A stretch of DNA of 64,000 nt from Planctomycetota bacterium (GCA_016712275.1 JADJRI010000005.1:62001-126000), one strand, 5' to 3'. Shown: positions 38,836 to 48,117, counted from the stretch's first letter. Notes: generated from the letters alone by a model not told the origin. Numbers and translations: made by a program.

Positions 38836-40179
38836 ATGATGCTCACAAAACACCGAATACACCCACACCTACGCCTTGCCATCAGCCTCTCGATTGTCGC
38901 AACGTGCATTCCACACATGGCAAAGGCCGGTGAGCGACAGCGCATCGGCATCTCCTACATGCTCGCGCCTGCTCGACCCCTCCCCGAAAGCGTCAAAGCA
39001 GTCGCAGTCATCGATGCCGGCGTTCAAAGCGATGAAGAGCGCCGCGATGCCCGCGAACGCAAGTGGCAGCAAATCGCCGCCGACATGATCGAATCGATGG
39101 TGCAAAGCGGCTCCAACGCGACCAACGGCGATTTGACTTACGGAGCCCTCAAAGTCGTCGATCGCCGCGCGACGCGCCAGATTCTTGCCGAGAAGGACAT
39201 GCAGCTCGTCGGTATCGTCGAGGGCGAGCCGGCCGCCGCCGCCGGCAAGCTGCTCGCCGTCGACGGCCTCATCATGAGTCGCATCAAGATCAGCATCGAC
39301 TACAAACGCTCGCGAAAATCGAACGTCGACTGGGGCGGCCTGCTCGGAGGCCAACGGTCCGGCCCGCCGCCGGGTTATCGAAGCGGCTATCATCGCGGAC
39401 CGAATAATCCATACGCGCGTCGGCCGGCGCAGCCTCGCAGCAACCCGGGAATACCCAGGAAAACAATCGAGGAAATCAGCCGCGATCTCACCGTGCAATG
39501 CTCCTTCACGCTCATCGACGCCAATACAGGCGAAGCCATCGTGCGTCACACGCCCCCCGTCTATCAGAAGCGCGACAAAGCCGAACCGCAATTCATGTTC
39601 GGCGGCGCCGTTCAGGCTTCCGATCTCGATCCGGTCGATCACTTCACCGGTGAACTCGTCGAGCGCGCCTCGCGCGAATTCGTCAGCATGATCTCGCCTG
39701 TCCGCGTGACCTACAGCTACCCACTCGAACTTCGCGGTAAAGAGGTGGAACAAGCCGTTCGCATGTTACGCGGAGACGATTTCTACGGAGCCATCCAAGT
39801 CCTGGAACGTGCATACCAGAAGAAACCAAAGGAAAGCGACTACCTCTTCGCCATCGGCCTCGTCTCGGAAATGATGTGCGAACCCGGCCGCGCCCTCGAT
39901 ACCTACCGACGAACCGTCTCGCTCGAAAAGGTGGACAAAGACCAAATCGACATATATATGTCCGCGAAGGAACGCCTCAGCGCCCACATCGACCGCATCA
40001 TTCCCAATCAATCCAAACAGCCCTGCGGCGGCCTCATTGCTCAGGGCGACAAGAAAGGAGACAAGAATCGCGACCGTGACGGCAAGCGAAGTCGCAAAGG
40101 TGACGACGACGATAACGATGATGATGACGATGACGACGATGACGACAAAGACGACGACGACGATGATGACGACGACTGA
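38836..40179 (+). CDS. Secreted CsgG/TolB-like protein with Asp-rich tail
   Basis: A 447-residue exported protein starting MMLTKHRIHPHLRLAISLSI, with a signal peptide to about ATCIPHMAKA. The segment MIESMVQSGSNATNGDLTYGALKVVDRRATRQILAEKDMQ is of the type seen in CsgG-like or penicillin-binding-protein-activator lipoproteins that read 'DRRAxxxILxE'. A TPR-like part follows (about 330-400, DFYGAIQVLERAYQKKPKESDY). The last 40 residues are basic and then almost pure Asp (DDDDDDDDDDKDDDDDDDDD). A calcium- or surface-binding role is inferred for the tail. The family call is tentative. Confidence 0.65.
   Translation: MMLTKHRIHPHLRLAISLSIVATCIPHMAKAGERQRIGISYMLAPARPLPESVKAVAVIDAGVQSDEERRDARERKWQQIAADMIESMVQSGSNATNGDLTYGALKVVDRRATRQILAEKDMQLVGIVEGEPAAAAGKLLAVDGLIMSRIKISIDYKRSRKSNVDWGGLLGGQRSGPPPGYRSGYHRGPNNPYARRPAQPRSNPGIPRKTIEEISRDLTVQCSFTLIDANTGEAIVRHTPPVYQKRDKAEPQFMFGGAVQASDLDPVDHFTGELVERASREFVSMISPVRVTYSYPLELRGKEVEQAVRMLRGDDFYGAIQVLERAYQKKPKESDYLFAIGLVSEMMCEPGRALDTYRRTVSLEKVDKDQIDIYMSAKERLSAHIDRIIPNQSKQPCGGLIAQGDKKGDKNRDRDGKRSRKGDDDDNDDDDDDDDDDKDDDDDDDDD
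40102..40176 (+). repeat. GAC/GAT trinucleotide repeat encoding the Asp tail
   Basis: Seventy-five bases of almost only gac and gat codons, mixed rather than pure. The mix of synonymous codons means it was kept by selection for Asp rather than by simple slippage alone. It may still expand or contract in steps of three. Confidence 0.8.
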
Positions 40180-40215
40180 TCCGATGATGAGCGCTACATA
40201 CGATTGAGTCCACCT

Positions 40216-40257
40216 GTTTAGCCCAACCCCAAAGGGGTAGGGAGAACGCGGAGCAAC
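40216..40257 (+). repeat. GTTTAGCCC-type repeat element
   Basis: gtttagcccaaccccaaagg continues ggtagggagaacgcggagcaac. It matches the inverse of bases 119-160, including the internal hairpin and the gcggagcaac-like tail. So at least three copies are in this window. It follows the Asp-tailed gene by 37 bases. Confidence 0.65.
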
Positions 40258-40347
40258 CCCGATCAATCGGTTAACGCTCTAATTCATTGAAATGGGTATG
40301 ACCGAAATCAGACGAAGAGCCCCAAACAACCTCGCATAAATGCCGCT

Positions 40348-40803
40348 TCAATCCCGCGCCGTTTCGGCACGGTCCCCTTCTACCTTGTGCCCCGTGTGCG
40401 GGTCCCATTTGCACTTCGGGCAAATCGCTGTCTCACCCCGTTTGGTTCTGGCCAGAAAAATCTCGCCGCAGTCCTCGCAGGTCCGCGCCGCCTCCCCCGT
40501 CCACTTCTCGCAGAAGGGACACTTCACGATATTCACCGTCGTCACATCGCCCCGGCCGCGGGCCTTCGGTCCGTCGGACGGCCCCTTCTGTTCGGCGATC
40601 TCGCGCTCCTGCAACCGCATGGAATTCGCCAGCTCCGCGCCATTCAAAACGAACGATTTTTCGCACCCCGTGCAATACCACTCTGTCTTCGTTTCATCCC
40701 CCGCGTCATGCGTCGAATCGGAGGCGTTCGCCCAGATGAAGTAGCCGGCCCCGATCAGGGCAACCACGGCAACGGAAAGTTTGATGATGTCTTTGCTGGT
40801 CAT
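40348..40803 (-). CDS. Membrane-anchored zinc-ribbon protein
   Basis: A 151-residue protein starting MTSKDIIKLSVAVVALIGAG. One N-terminal helix (about 6-25) leads to a soluble part with three Cys pairs: WYCTGCEKSF, VKCPFCEKWTGEAARTCEDCGE and ICPKCKWDPH, so two zinc ribbons are likely. It may sense or bind protein partners outside or inside the membrane. I recognise the type (planctomycete proteins of this kind often sit beside prepilin genes), but not a named family. The prepilin-like gene lies about 100 bases upstream on the same strand. Confidence 0.7.
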   Translation of the reverse strand: MTSKDIIKLSVAVVALIGAGYFIWANASDSTHDAGDETKTEWYCTGCEKSFVLNGAELANSMRLQEREIAEQKGPSDGPKARGRGDVTTVNIVKCPFCEKWTGEAARTCEDCGEIFLARTKRGETAICPKCKWDPHTGHKVEGDRAETARD

Positions 40804-40916
40804 GCGATCCAAATCGACTTTACCGAAATGCCGGTTGCCATGCTCCGGCCGAATACCGCGCCCAATAGACCAAATTCACGCCATCAGAGGGGGCACATGC
40901 CAAATTCTGATCACCG

Positions 40917-41762
40917 CTAGTGTTGCCCGTGACCCTGGCTTCGGTGAATGCGCCATCCGGCCCCGCCGCTGAACCGCGTATCGAATCGCCGGTGCTCGGC
41001 GTGGCCGTCCAAGAAGAGAAAGGTGTGGTTCGAGAACTTGCGATGCCATCCTTCGCCCAGATGTCCACCGCCGGTGGGTTCCGCGCCGACGAACAACTGA
41101 TCCACCTGGTTCTCCCACATCAGCACAAACTCCGAGGCCGATCCGCCCACCGCCTTATTGCAAATCTCCTTGCCATACTTGAAGAGATTCTCAACCGTAA
41201 ACGGCGCCGACTCATGGTCCATGAAAAACCAATTAATACTATAGCTGTTGCCGAACGCCTCCCAGCTCTTGCGCGATTGCACGATTTGAGGCGCGTCCGG
41301 ATTTTGCCCCACCGTCGGCGACACCGCCGATCGATCGCCCGGACACTGCATGATGGCCACATTCTGTTTCGCCTGAACGTCCGGCGCCAGAATTTTATTC
41401 AGCGGTCGAAGCTCGGCGGGCACCACCGCCCAATCGCCGGACTCCTCGCCCTCCCACGGCCGCGGCGCTCGCATGCCGCCCCAGCTGTAACTACTGAAAA
41501 TCTGAACGCCGGGATAAAACACCATGGCGCCCGTCGTCGGATTCGTGGAATGAACATAGGTCCACGGCATGTTGTCGCTGGTTTGCAAGTAAATGAAGTT
41601 GGCCGTGCCGATTTCTTTCATGTTATTCATGCACACAATCCGCTTGCCTTCCTCGCGGGCTTTGGAAATCGCTGGCAGCAGGATCGAAATCAACAGGGCG
41701 ATGATCGAAATGACAACGAGCAACTCAATGAGCGTAAATGCACGACGCACGGTTCGCGACAT
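40917..41762 (-). CDS. Prepilin-type N-terminal methylation protein (type II secretion/pilus-like)
   Basis: A 281-residue pseudopilin-like protein. MSRTVRRAFTLIELLVVIS gives a class III signal cut before Phe, and IIALLISILLPAISKAREEG follows as the assembly helix. The C-terminus has FSNHTFLFLDGHAEHRRFDTRFSGG, the H-x-DGH pattern typical of the very numerous planctomycete prepilin-like proteins. These are exported through type II/IV-pilus machinery, and their exact roles are mostly unknown. ggag lies before the ATG at 41762. The PilT-like ATPase at 45.9 kb is the only other part of such machinery in view. Confidence 0.88.
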   Translation of the reverse strand: MSRTVRRAFTLIELLVVISIIALLISILLPAISKAREEGKRIVCMNNMKEIGTANFIYLQTSDNMPWTYVHSTNPTTGAMVFYPGVQIFSSYSWGGMRAPRPWEGEESGDWAVVPAELRPLNKILAPDVQAKQNVAIMQCPGDRSAVSPTVGQNPDAPQIVQSRKSWEAFGNSYSINWFFMDHESAPFTVENLFKYGKEICNKAVGGSASEFVLMWENQVDQLFVGAEPTGGGHLGEGWHRKFSNHTFLFLDGHAEHRRFDTRFSGGAGWRIHRSQGHGQH

Positions 41763-41908
41763 GGTGAAGCTCCACCCAGATGGTTGACTGTAACCCAAAC
41801 GGCCGGTTGCAATTCTCGTGCGTACAATCGGCCTTTGACAACTCGCCCACCCATTATATCCACCTCGAACTGCCAAAAGCGAGGCCGTTATTCAATGTTC
41901 CCCGGCGA

Positions 41909-42763
41909 TCAGGCCGAACCGGAAGCCTTCAATTTGTCGGCCTCCCCGGCTTCCATCTGATAGCAGTGCTCGACCGCCGGATATTGACCGTTCGTGATGT
42001 CCAGAACATACGCCTCGACCGCACGGCGAAATTGCTCTCGCGCGTCGCCATACCGCTTCACAAACTTGGGTAACGCAGTCTGCGTAAGGCCTGCCATATC
42101 ATGAAACACGACCACATGACCGTCACAATGGGGCCCTGCCCCGCACCCAATGACCGGCAATCGCGTCGATTCAGCAATGATCTTCGCCGGCTCAGGCGGA
42201 ACGGCCTCCAACAGCAGCGCGCAGGCGCCGGCCTCTTCCATGATCTTGGCATCATCGATGAGCCGTTGCGCCGAGCGGGCATCTCGCCCCTGGGCGCGAT
42301 ACCCGCCGAATTGATGCACCGCCTGAGGACGCAAACCCATGTGAACCATCACCGGAATCGTCGCCGCTGACATCAGCCGAACCGTATCGGCAATCCGCGC
42401 ATGCCCTTCCATTTTCACACAGTCGCAACCCGCCTCGGCCATGAATCGGTGGGCGTTGCGAATCGACTCCTCCGCATTCACGTTGAACGAAAGATAAGGC
42501 ATGTCACCCACGAGCAGTGCGCTCGGCGCTCCACGCCGCACCGCGGCCGCGATGGTGATCATGAAATCGAGCTTGATCGGAAGCGTCGAATCAAAACCGA
42601 GCACAACTTGCGCCGCGGAATCGCCCACCAGAATGCAGTCCACGCCGGCCAGCTCCTGAATCTGGGCGGTCGGATAGTCATAGGCCGTCAGCATGGTGAT
42701 CTTGCGGCCTTGGCGCGTACGGGCCATCAACGTGGAAAGCGTGATTTTTTCTCGCGGGTTCAT
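41909..42763 (-). CDS. panB: 3-methyl-2-oxobutanoate hydroxymethyltransferase
   Basis: PanB catalyses the first step of pantothenate synthesis, adding a hydroxymethyl group from methylenetetrahydrofolate to 2-oxoisovalerate. It is a metal-dependent TIM barrel of 284 residues. Typical segments are ITMLTAYDYPTAQIQELAGVD, ILVGDSAAQVVLGFDSTLPI, VKMEGHARIADTVRLMSAATIPVMVHMGLRPQ and ESTRLPVIGCGAGPHCDGHV. The Asp and Glu that bind the metal and the ketoacid site are present. The ATG at 42763 is chosen because similarity begins a few residues later. It stands alone, without panC or panD in the window. Confidence 0.93.
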   Translation of the reverse strand: MNPREKITLSTLMARTRQGRKITMLTAYDYPTAQIQELAGVDCILVGDSAAQVVLGFDSTLPIKLDFMITIAAAVRRGAPSALLVGDMPYLSFNVNAEESIRNAHRFMAEAGCDCVKMEGHARIADTVRLMSAATIPVMVHMGLRPQAVHQFGGYRAQGRDARSAQRLIDDAKIMEEAGACALLLEAVPPEPAKIIAESTRLPVIGCGAGPHCDGHVVVFHDMAGLTQTALPKFVKRYGDAREQFRRAVEAYVLDITNGQYPAVEHCYQMEAGEADKLKASGSA

Positions 42764-42826
42764 AGTAAAAGCGTAGGTGAAGCCGATACTCGATTCAACA
42801 AAGGCAAGCAATGTTCAGAAATCAAA

Positions 42827-42864
42827 CAAAAAAACGCCCGGGAAGAACCCTTCCGTGGGCGTTT
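42827..42864 (-). terminator. Rho-independent terminator of the lipoprotein gene
   Basis: On the minus strand aaacgccc and gggcgttt pair, with an inner ggaag/cttcc stem, and are followed by ttttttt. It lies beyond the stop of the gene at 42978 and before panB, so panB needs its own promoter. Confidence 0.8.
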
Positions 42865-42977
42865 CAACTCCTGCATTCACAACCTTCTTCGCAAGCAAGA
42901 CCCAATCCCGGTCATCCACCAACCGAGTCGAATAACATCGATCCTCGTCGGTCAAAATCCTTCAATCCTGACCGGAA

Positions 42978-43625
42978 TCAACCCTCGGTCTTTGAATTTT
43001 CAGAATCATAGTCCGATCCATCCACGAAGGCCGCGCCTGATTCGTTCAAAATTCGGTTCAGCAGCCGTCCCTCAAGTGCCTCATCACGCCCCAGATGGAC
43101 CCAGTGATCCCCAACCGATTGGTTCGAACCGGCTTCCGATGTCGGCAACAGCCCGGAAAACCCATGTAGCACCGACGACGCCGTCGTAATCTGAGTCGAT
43201 GGACGGCTGAGCCGGTACACATCAATCTGGACTTCCATGGACCAGGATTCGTTCTTCACGAATCGAATGGTCGCCTTTCTTTGTATTGTATGTATCGAGG
43301 CTTCAAGCAGGGCATAACCCGTGGCCACATCCTGCCGCCAGGGCTCGAACCACTGCATGCTCGTCGTCGGATAGGTCGAAATAACGCCTAGTGCCCGATC
43401 TTGCTGATCCGGTCGGAAATCGACCTTTCGAAGCACCCGCAGTGCGGTCGTCCAGAGTAAATCGAGATCTTCGTCGTCGGCCAATGCCGAAGCAGTCGGC
43501 CCTTCCGGCTGTACAGGCTGCTGACAGGCCAAGGGTCCGAAGAAAGCGGCCGCGAAAAGTCCGATCCCAAGAGCGCGAACGACGAAGTGTTCCATGCCGA
43601 TAAGTTGTTTGGCTCGGTTTCGCAT
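42978..43625 (-). CDS. Putative lipoprotein
   Basis: A 215-residue exported protein with MRNRAKQLIGMEHFVVRALG then GIGLFAAAFFGPLACQQPVQ, a lipoprotein signal (Cys about 34). The mature part has LDLLWTTALRVLRKVDFRPDQQDRALGVISTYP and a beta segment IRFVKNESWSMEVQIDVYRL. This resembles periplasmic proteins of planctomycetes that I cannot name. The end is acidic. The upstream gene is divergent (transglutaminase-like). Confidence 0.7.
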   Translation of the reverse strand: MRNRAKQLIGMEHFVVRALGIGLFAAAFFGPLACQQPVQPEGPTASALADDEDLDLLWTTALRVLRKVDFRPDQQDRALGVISTYPTTSMQWFEPWRQDVATGYALLEASIHTIQRKATIRFVKNESWSMEVQIDVYRLSRPSTQITTASSVLHGFSGLLPTSEAGSNQSVGDHWVHLGRDEALEGRLLNRILNESGAAFVDGSDYDSENSKTEG

Positions 43626-43799
43626 AGAATCCCGCTGGACGCGGCCATGATAACCGGCCCTGAAACGCGGTCAAACGCGGGTAGCAGAGAAACATCGAAA
43701 GCTCGCCGCCGGCCCGCTACGGCGGTGCTGACGCCCGGACGCAGACATTGAAGTTGAAAATACACCGACGTCTCGGTGACAACCTGAATGAGGCAATGG

Positions 43800-45416
43800 A
43801 TGAATTCAAAGTTCAAACACGCAGTGATTAACACACTATTGTTCGCCGCAACGCTGCTCGCAACGGCATGGCCCGCCCGCGCCGATTCGCCCGACCAGCG
43901 AAAATCGCCCGGAACAATCCCCCCCGATTTCGAGGAGCGATGGTATGTCGTCATGATGGAAAACCCGGGAACCAACAACTACACCCAATGCGGCTACATG
44001 CACGCAACCATGCGCACGATCGACGACATCGTCAAAACCCACATGAAAACAAAAATCGAGATTCGCCGCGGACCCGCCTCGGTTCAGATCCTGCAGGATC
44101 AGTCTTATCGCGAATCCGCCGGCGGCAAGCCGCTCGGTTTCAAATTCACCACCTCCATGGGAAAGGACCCCGAAACCCTGACCGGCGAAGTGAAGGGCGA
44201 AAAGGTCAGCATCGTCGCCGAGCAGTACGGCCAGGTGAAGGAACGCGGCGACCACCCCTTCGACTCCGAAATTCGTTTCCCCTGGGGACAGGCGCTGCTT
44301 CAACGCAAAAAGGGCCTCGAAGAGGGAACGACCTATGTGCTCAAGTCCTATGAGCCCGCCTTTAGCAAGGATGCCCCGCTCGAAGTCCATTGCAAGGTCA
44401 TGGGCCGCTCCATGCAGGAGGTGCTCGGAAAAAAGCAGGAGCTTTCGCAGATCAAATCGTCGATGAAGCTCTCCGGCATCAGCGTCCCCGGAGCGCCCGA
44501 AGGCGCCATTCCGGGCGCCATGGACATCGAAAGCGACACTTGGGTGGACGACGAATTCACCCCGGTCATCACGACGATGAACATTGGCTTCATGAAAATG
44601 AAAATGTATGAAACTACGAAGGACGACGCCATGAAGCGCGGCGCGCCGCCGGAAATGTTCTTCGAAACCTTCGTGAAGACGGACGCGGAAGTCGGCATTG
44701 GTGCCAAAGAAGTGACGCTGCGGCTCCGCCTGAAAAAGGACGCGCCGGGCGCGCTGCCCGATCTGCCGGTCACGCCCATGCAAAGCGTGAAACGCATCAG
44801 CGACCGCGAAATGATCGTCACCATCCGCCGCAACGACTGGAAAAAGGCCCATAAGGCCGGCGAAATCGAAAAGGAATCGGCCGCCCTCGAGCCGTACCTG
44901 GCCGCCTCACACGTCTGCGACGCGCGCGATTCGAAGATTCGCCGGATCGCCCGCCGGGCTGTTCGCGGCAAGAAATCCCCCGCCGACAAGGCCGACGCGC
45001 TGCGCCGCCTCGTCACCGAATACATCACCGACAAGAACATGGATGTCGGCTTTGCGACGGCCTCCGATGTCGTCCGTAACCGCTGCGGAGACTGCACCGA
45101 GCACGGCGTGCTGCTCGCCGCCGTGTGCCGCGCTTCAGGCATTCCGGCCCGCGGCGTCAGCGGCATCATCGAGGTGCCGTCGGGATACATCCATGAAAAG
45201 GACGGCAACGCCTTCGGCTACCACATGTGGACACAGGCCTACATCGGCGGAGAGTGGATCGACATCGACGCCGCCATGCGCCAAACCGACTGCGAACCCA
45301 ACCGCGTGGCGCTCACCATCATGCCGCTCGGCGACGAGGGACTCGTCAACACCGTCGCCGCCATGATCCCCATCATCGGTCGGCTGGAAATTGAAGTAGT
45401 GGACGTCAAACGGTAA
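43800..45416 (+). CDS. Secreted transglutaminase-like protein
   Basis: A 538-residue exported protein with signal MNSKFKHAVINTLLFAATLL cut near ARA-DSP. The C-terminal transglutaminase-like core (about 390-500) has the Cys-His-Asp triad: RCGDCTEHGVLLAAVCRASGIPARGVSG (shown in parts; Cys near 431), GYHMWTQAYIGGEWIDIDA (His near 473, Asp near 487). The first 380 residues are beta-rich and resemble other planctomycete proteins of this type. It probably cleaves or cross-links peptides in the envelope. The ATG at 43800 has gagg six bases upstream; the earlier ATG at 43788 does not. Confidence 0.87.
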   Translation: MNSKFKHAVINTLLFAATLLATAWPARADSPDQRKSPGTIPPDFEERWYVVMMENPGTNNYTQCGYMHATMRTIDDIVKTHMKTKIEIRRGPASVQILQDQSYRESAGGKPLGFKFTTSMGKDPETLTGEVKGEKVSIVAEQYGQVKERGDHPFDSEIRFPWGQALLQRKKGLEEGTTYVLKSYEPAFSKDAPLEVHCKVMGRSMQEVLGKKQELSQIKSSMKLSGISVPGAPEGAIPGAMDIESDTWVDDEFTPVITTMNIGFMKMKMYETTKDDAMKRGAPPEMFFETFVKTDAEVGIGAKEVTLRLRLKKDAPGALPDLPVTPMQSVKRISDREMIVTIRRNDWKKAHKAGEIEKESAALEPYLAASHVCDARDSKIRRIARRAVRGKKSPADKADALRRLVTEYITDKNMDVGFATASDVVRNRCGDCTEHGVLLAAVCRASGIPARGVSGIIEVPSGYIHEKDGNAFGYHMWTQAYIGGEWIDIDAAMRQTDCEPNRVALTIMPLGDEGLVNTVAAMIPIIGRLEIEVVDVKR

Positions 45417-45545
45417 CATCATCAAGCCTCCTCAAACACGAGGCAGAAGTAGTCGCTAAACCGAATGCAACTTGCCCGAATTTCGCCGATAAGCGAATGG
45501 CAGGGCATTTGTCAGGTCATTAACGAATACAAGGGTATCTCGATC

Positions 45546-45836
45546 ATGAAATCGAAAAAATGGCTGACGTTTTTACTTGGTGGACTACTCGCAATGTCGT
45601 TGCCCATCTCCGGCGGCTGCGGAACGCTGTGCGAGGACGATGACGACGATTTCGAAGAATGCATCGAGGATTTTCTCGACGAACTTGATGATCTTGAAAT
45701 CAGAATCAATGTCCGCGATGACGACAACGATGACTTCGAGGATTTCTTTGACGATTTCTTCGATGACGATGACGACGATTGCCGCGTGTTTTGCCGGGAT
45801 GACGATGACGACGGCTTCTTCGATTTCGACGACTGA
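45546..45836 (+). CDS. Small Asp-rich lipoprotein-like protein
   Basis: A 96-residue protein. MKSKKWLTFLLGGLLAMSLP then ISGGCGTLCEDDDDDFEE: a signal with a probable lipoprotein Cys at 25. About half of the mature part is Asp, with Glu, Phe and paired Cys (DDDDDDCRVFCRDDDDD). There is no similarity I recognise. The extreme acidity together with Cys pairs suggests calcium or other cation binding at the surface. The Asp-tailed protein at 38.8-40.2 kb shares this feature. The start is the first ATG with a signal peptide. Confidence 0.65.
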   Translation: MKSKKWLTFLLGGLLAMSLPISGGCGTLCEDDDDDFEECIEDFLDELDDLEIRINVRDDDNDDFEDFFDDFFDDDDDDCRVFCRDDDDDGFFDFDD

Positions 45837-45874
45837 CCTTCGCAAACGATGCGCAACGCCGCCGCCCGAACCGG

Positions 45875-46906
45875 CTACCGATAGCTCTCCAATATCCCGT
45901 TATACACGCTCTCGATAATCACCCCTTCATCGCGAAGGATATCGAGCGACATCTTCATGCTCTGCATGCCATACCGTTGACCCGTGGTGATGGCGTTGCG
46001 GAGGTGAAACGTCTTTCGGTTGCGCAGCACATTGCGCACCGCGTCCGTCGCCACCAGCGTCTCCGCCGCGATCCGCTTGCCGCCGTCGAGGGTCGGCAGC
46101 AATTCCTGGTGAATAATGCAAAGCAGTGCCTCCGCCAGCAGCGTGCGGATGTGGCCGTCACCGCCGTCCGGCGCATACGAAAGCAGCCGCTCGATGATCT
46201 TGTCGATCGAAATGACGTGCAGCGTCGAAATCACCAATACGCCGGTCTCGGCGGCCGTCAGGGCGATCTTGATGGTGTCATAGTCGCGCATCTCGCCGAT
46301 GGCGATGACGTTCGGGTCCTGCCGGAGTGCCGCGCGAAGGGCACGTATGAAGGACTGCGTGTCCCGCCCGATCTCCCGTTGCCGCACAATCGAATTCTTG
46401 TTGGCGTGGACATACTCAATCGGGTCTTCGATGGTGACGACGTGTTTGCGCATGTTCCGATTGATGTAATCGATCATGGCGTTCATCGTCGTCGTCTTGC
46501 CCTGGCTGGTCGCGCCGGTGATCAGGATCAGCCCTTTTCGCGCCTTCGTGATTCGCGTGACAATCTCCGGCAGCTTGAGATTCTCCAGCGGCACCGGGTC
46601 GCACGGCAGCATGCGAATGACAGCGCCGACGCAACCGTCGTTAAAGCTGATATTGATGCGATGCCGGTTTCGATCGGCGTCAGTCAGCATGAAATCCAGA
46701 TCGCGCTCCGCCTCAAATTCGGCGATTTGCTCGGCCGTCAGCAGAGCATAGCTGATGTCGCGGGCCAGCTTGGCCGTCAGCGTTTCCTTGGTGGCCGGCT
46801 GAAGATCGCCCTCGACGCGAAAAAGTACCGGCGAGCCCGCGACAATGTGAATGTCCGTGGCCCGTCGCTGTCGGGCGGCGTTGAGAATGTCGTGGGTTTC
46901 CTTCAT
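45875..46906 (-). CDS. PilT-like type IV pilus retraction ATPase
   Basis: A 343-residue PilT/PilB-family ATPase driving pilus retraction or a related secretion step. MKETHDILNAARQRRATDIHIVAGSPVLFRVEGDL is the N-terminal PAS-like domain (given here as a landmark; key residues ATDIH and GDL). Walker A is GATSQGKTTT instead of the common GPTGSGKST, Walker B is VIAIGEMRD, and the His box STLHVISIDKIIER and Asp box VTIEDPIEYVH are present. So it should be active. No other pilus genes lie beside it. Confidence 0.92.
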   Translation of the reverse strand: MKETHDILNAARQRRATDIHIVAGSPVLFRVEGDLQPATKETLTAKLARDISYALLTAEQIAEFEAERDLDFMLTDADRNRHRINISFNDGCVGAVIRMLPCDPVPLENLKLPEIVTRITKARKGLILITGATSQGKTTTMNAMIDYINRNMRKHVVTIEDPIEYVHANKNSIVRQREIGRDTQSFIRALRAALRQDPNVIAIGEMRDYDTIKIALTAAETGVLVISTLHVISIDKIIERLLSYAPDGGDGHIRTLLAEALLCIIHQELLPTLDGGKRIAAETLVATDAVRNVLRNRKTFHLRNAITTGQRYGMQSMKMSLDILRDEGVIIESVYNGILESYR

Positions 46907-47164
46907 AGTCGGCCGATGGCTGGGCGGGTTGCGGGTCTCCAGTGCTCAAGTATATGCTGTTGCATGACATAAATAAACCAACCCCCATGCAGGTTTCGCT
47001 TGAGGCACCGGACAGACACTGGAATCACAAGCCCCCAAAATCCAGTCAAGGTCCATTGCGCAAATTTCCACCTACCTCGCAACCGGCTCCAACGGGATCG
47101 CACAAGAAAAACACAAAAGTCGAAAATTCCTTCCCAGTATTCACCAAACCGCCACAACTTTTCC

Positions 47165-47193
47165 TTGACGGAAACAGTTGCACTGCATAGATT
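47165..47193 (+). promoter_or_regulatory. Possible aquaporin promoter
   Basis: ttgacg (47165-47170) and tagatt (47188-47193) are 17 bases apart. A transcript would have a leader of about 150 bases before the ATG at 47351. No riboswitch is seen in that leader. Confidence 0.4.
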
Positions 47194-47350
47194 TCCGGCC
47201 GTTCGAGCTTTGATCGGAATTCAAAGACCCTTGAACCGTTCGGTCGAATCGCATCTTGAAATAGCGCGCGGCAGACAGGCACTCGCGCACGTCACTTCGA
47301 TAGGTCATTATCAAAAGGTATGAAACCAATACCAGAATGAGGGTGTCATC

Positions 47351-48076
47351 ATGACGAATGTCTCAAAACTCATGGCAGAAGCGATCGGCACGTTCGCGCT
47401 TTGCTTTGTCGGCGCGGGTGCCATCTGTATCGCAACTCTGAAAGGCGCGGGGTACGAAGGCCTCATCGGTGTTGCCGCCGCACACGGGCTCATCCTTTCG
47501 ATCGGCGTGTCGGCCGCCATGAACATTTGCGGCGGGCATCCGAATCCCGCAGTCACATTCGCAATGTTGATCGCCAAGCGAATCAACATCGTCGACGCGG
47601 TTCAATACATCATTGCCCAATGCGCCGGCGGCGTGGTTGCGGGCTTTCTCATCTGGTTCATCTTCAATGGAATGGTGCTGGCCAACGGGGAATCGGTCCT
47701 TCACGCCTGCCAACTGGGCACACCCAATTTCAATCCCGAAACTTTGAACGCTCCGCATGCTGCCGTGGTCGAAATCTTGATGACCTTCCTGCTGGTCTTC
47801 GCCGTTTTCGGAACCGCCGTCGACCCGCGGGCTCCGAAGATCGGCGGCTGGGGAATCGGACTGACGCTCGCCGCTTGCATTTTCCTCGGCGGCCCGCTGA
47901 CCGGCGCCGCCCTGAACCCGGCCCGTTGCTTCGGCACCGGCATCGTCGCCGCCATGACCAACAACTTGGAATTGTTCTGGTCCCAGCAATGGGTCTATTG
48001 GGTCGGGCCCATCGCCGGCGGCGCCATTGCAGCGATGATCTACCAGAACCTGATTCTCGACAAAAAGTCGGCCTGA
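47351..48076 (+). CDS. MIP-family aquaporin
   Basis: A 241-residue channel for water or small neutral solutes. Six membrane helices and the two half-helices with NPA boxes are visible: GGHPNPAVTFAMLI (about 56-69) and GAALNPARCFGTGIV (about 183-197). The residues in the selectivity region cannot be assigned safely by eye, so I cannot say if it is AqpZ-like or a glycerol facilitator. The short length and lack of the glycerol-channel Asp after the second NPA (NPAR-C-F) favour a water channel. A perfect hairpin terminator follows. Confidence 0.9.
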   Translation: MTNVSKLMAEAIGTFALCFVGAGAICIATLKGAGYEGLIGVAAAHGLILSIGVSAAMNICGGHPNPAVTFAMLIAKRINIVDAVQYIIAQCAGGVVAGFLIWFIFNGMVLANGESVLHACQLGTPNFNPETLNAPHAAVVEILMTFLLVFAVFGTAVDPRAPKIGGWGIGLTLAACIFLGGPLTGAALNPARCFGTGIVAAMTNNLELFWSQQWVYWVGPIAGGAIAAMIYQNLILDKKSA

Positions 48077-48117
48077 TCGCAGTCACCCACACAAGCCTGG
48101 GAATTGCCAGACCAGGC

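Noticed and set aside
40102..40176. Asp tail as a sequencing artefact
   Set aside because: Synonymous gac/gat codons are mixed and the frame is kept to a stop, so it is not a simple machine-made repeat.
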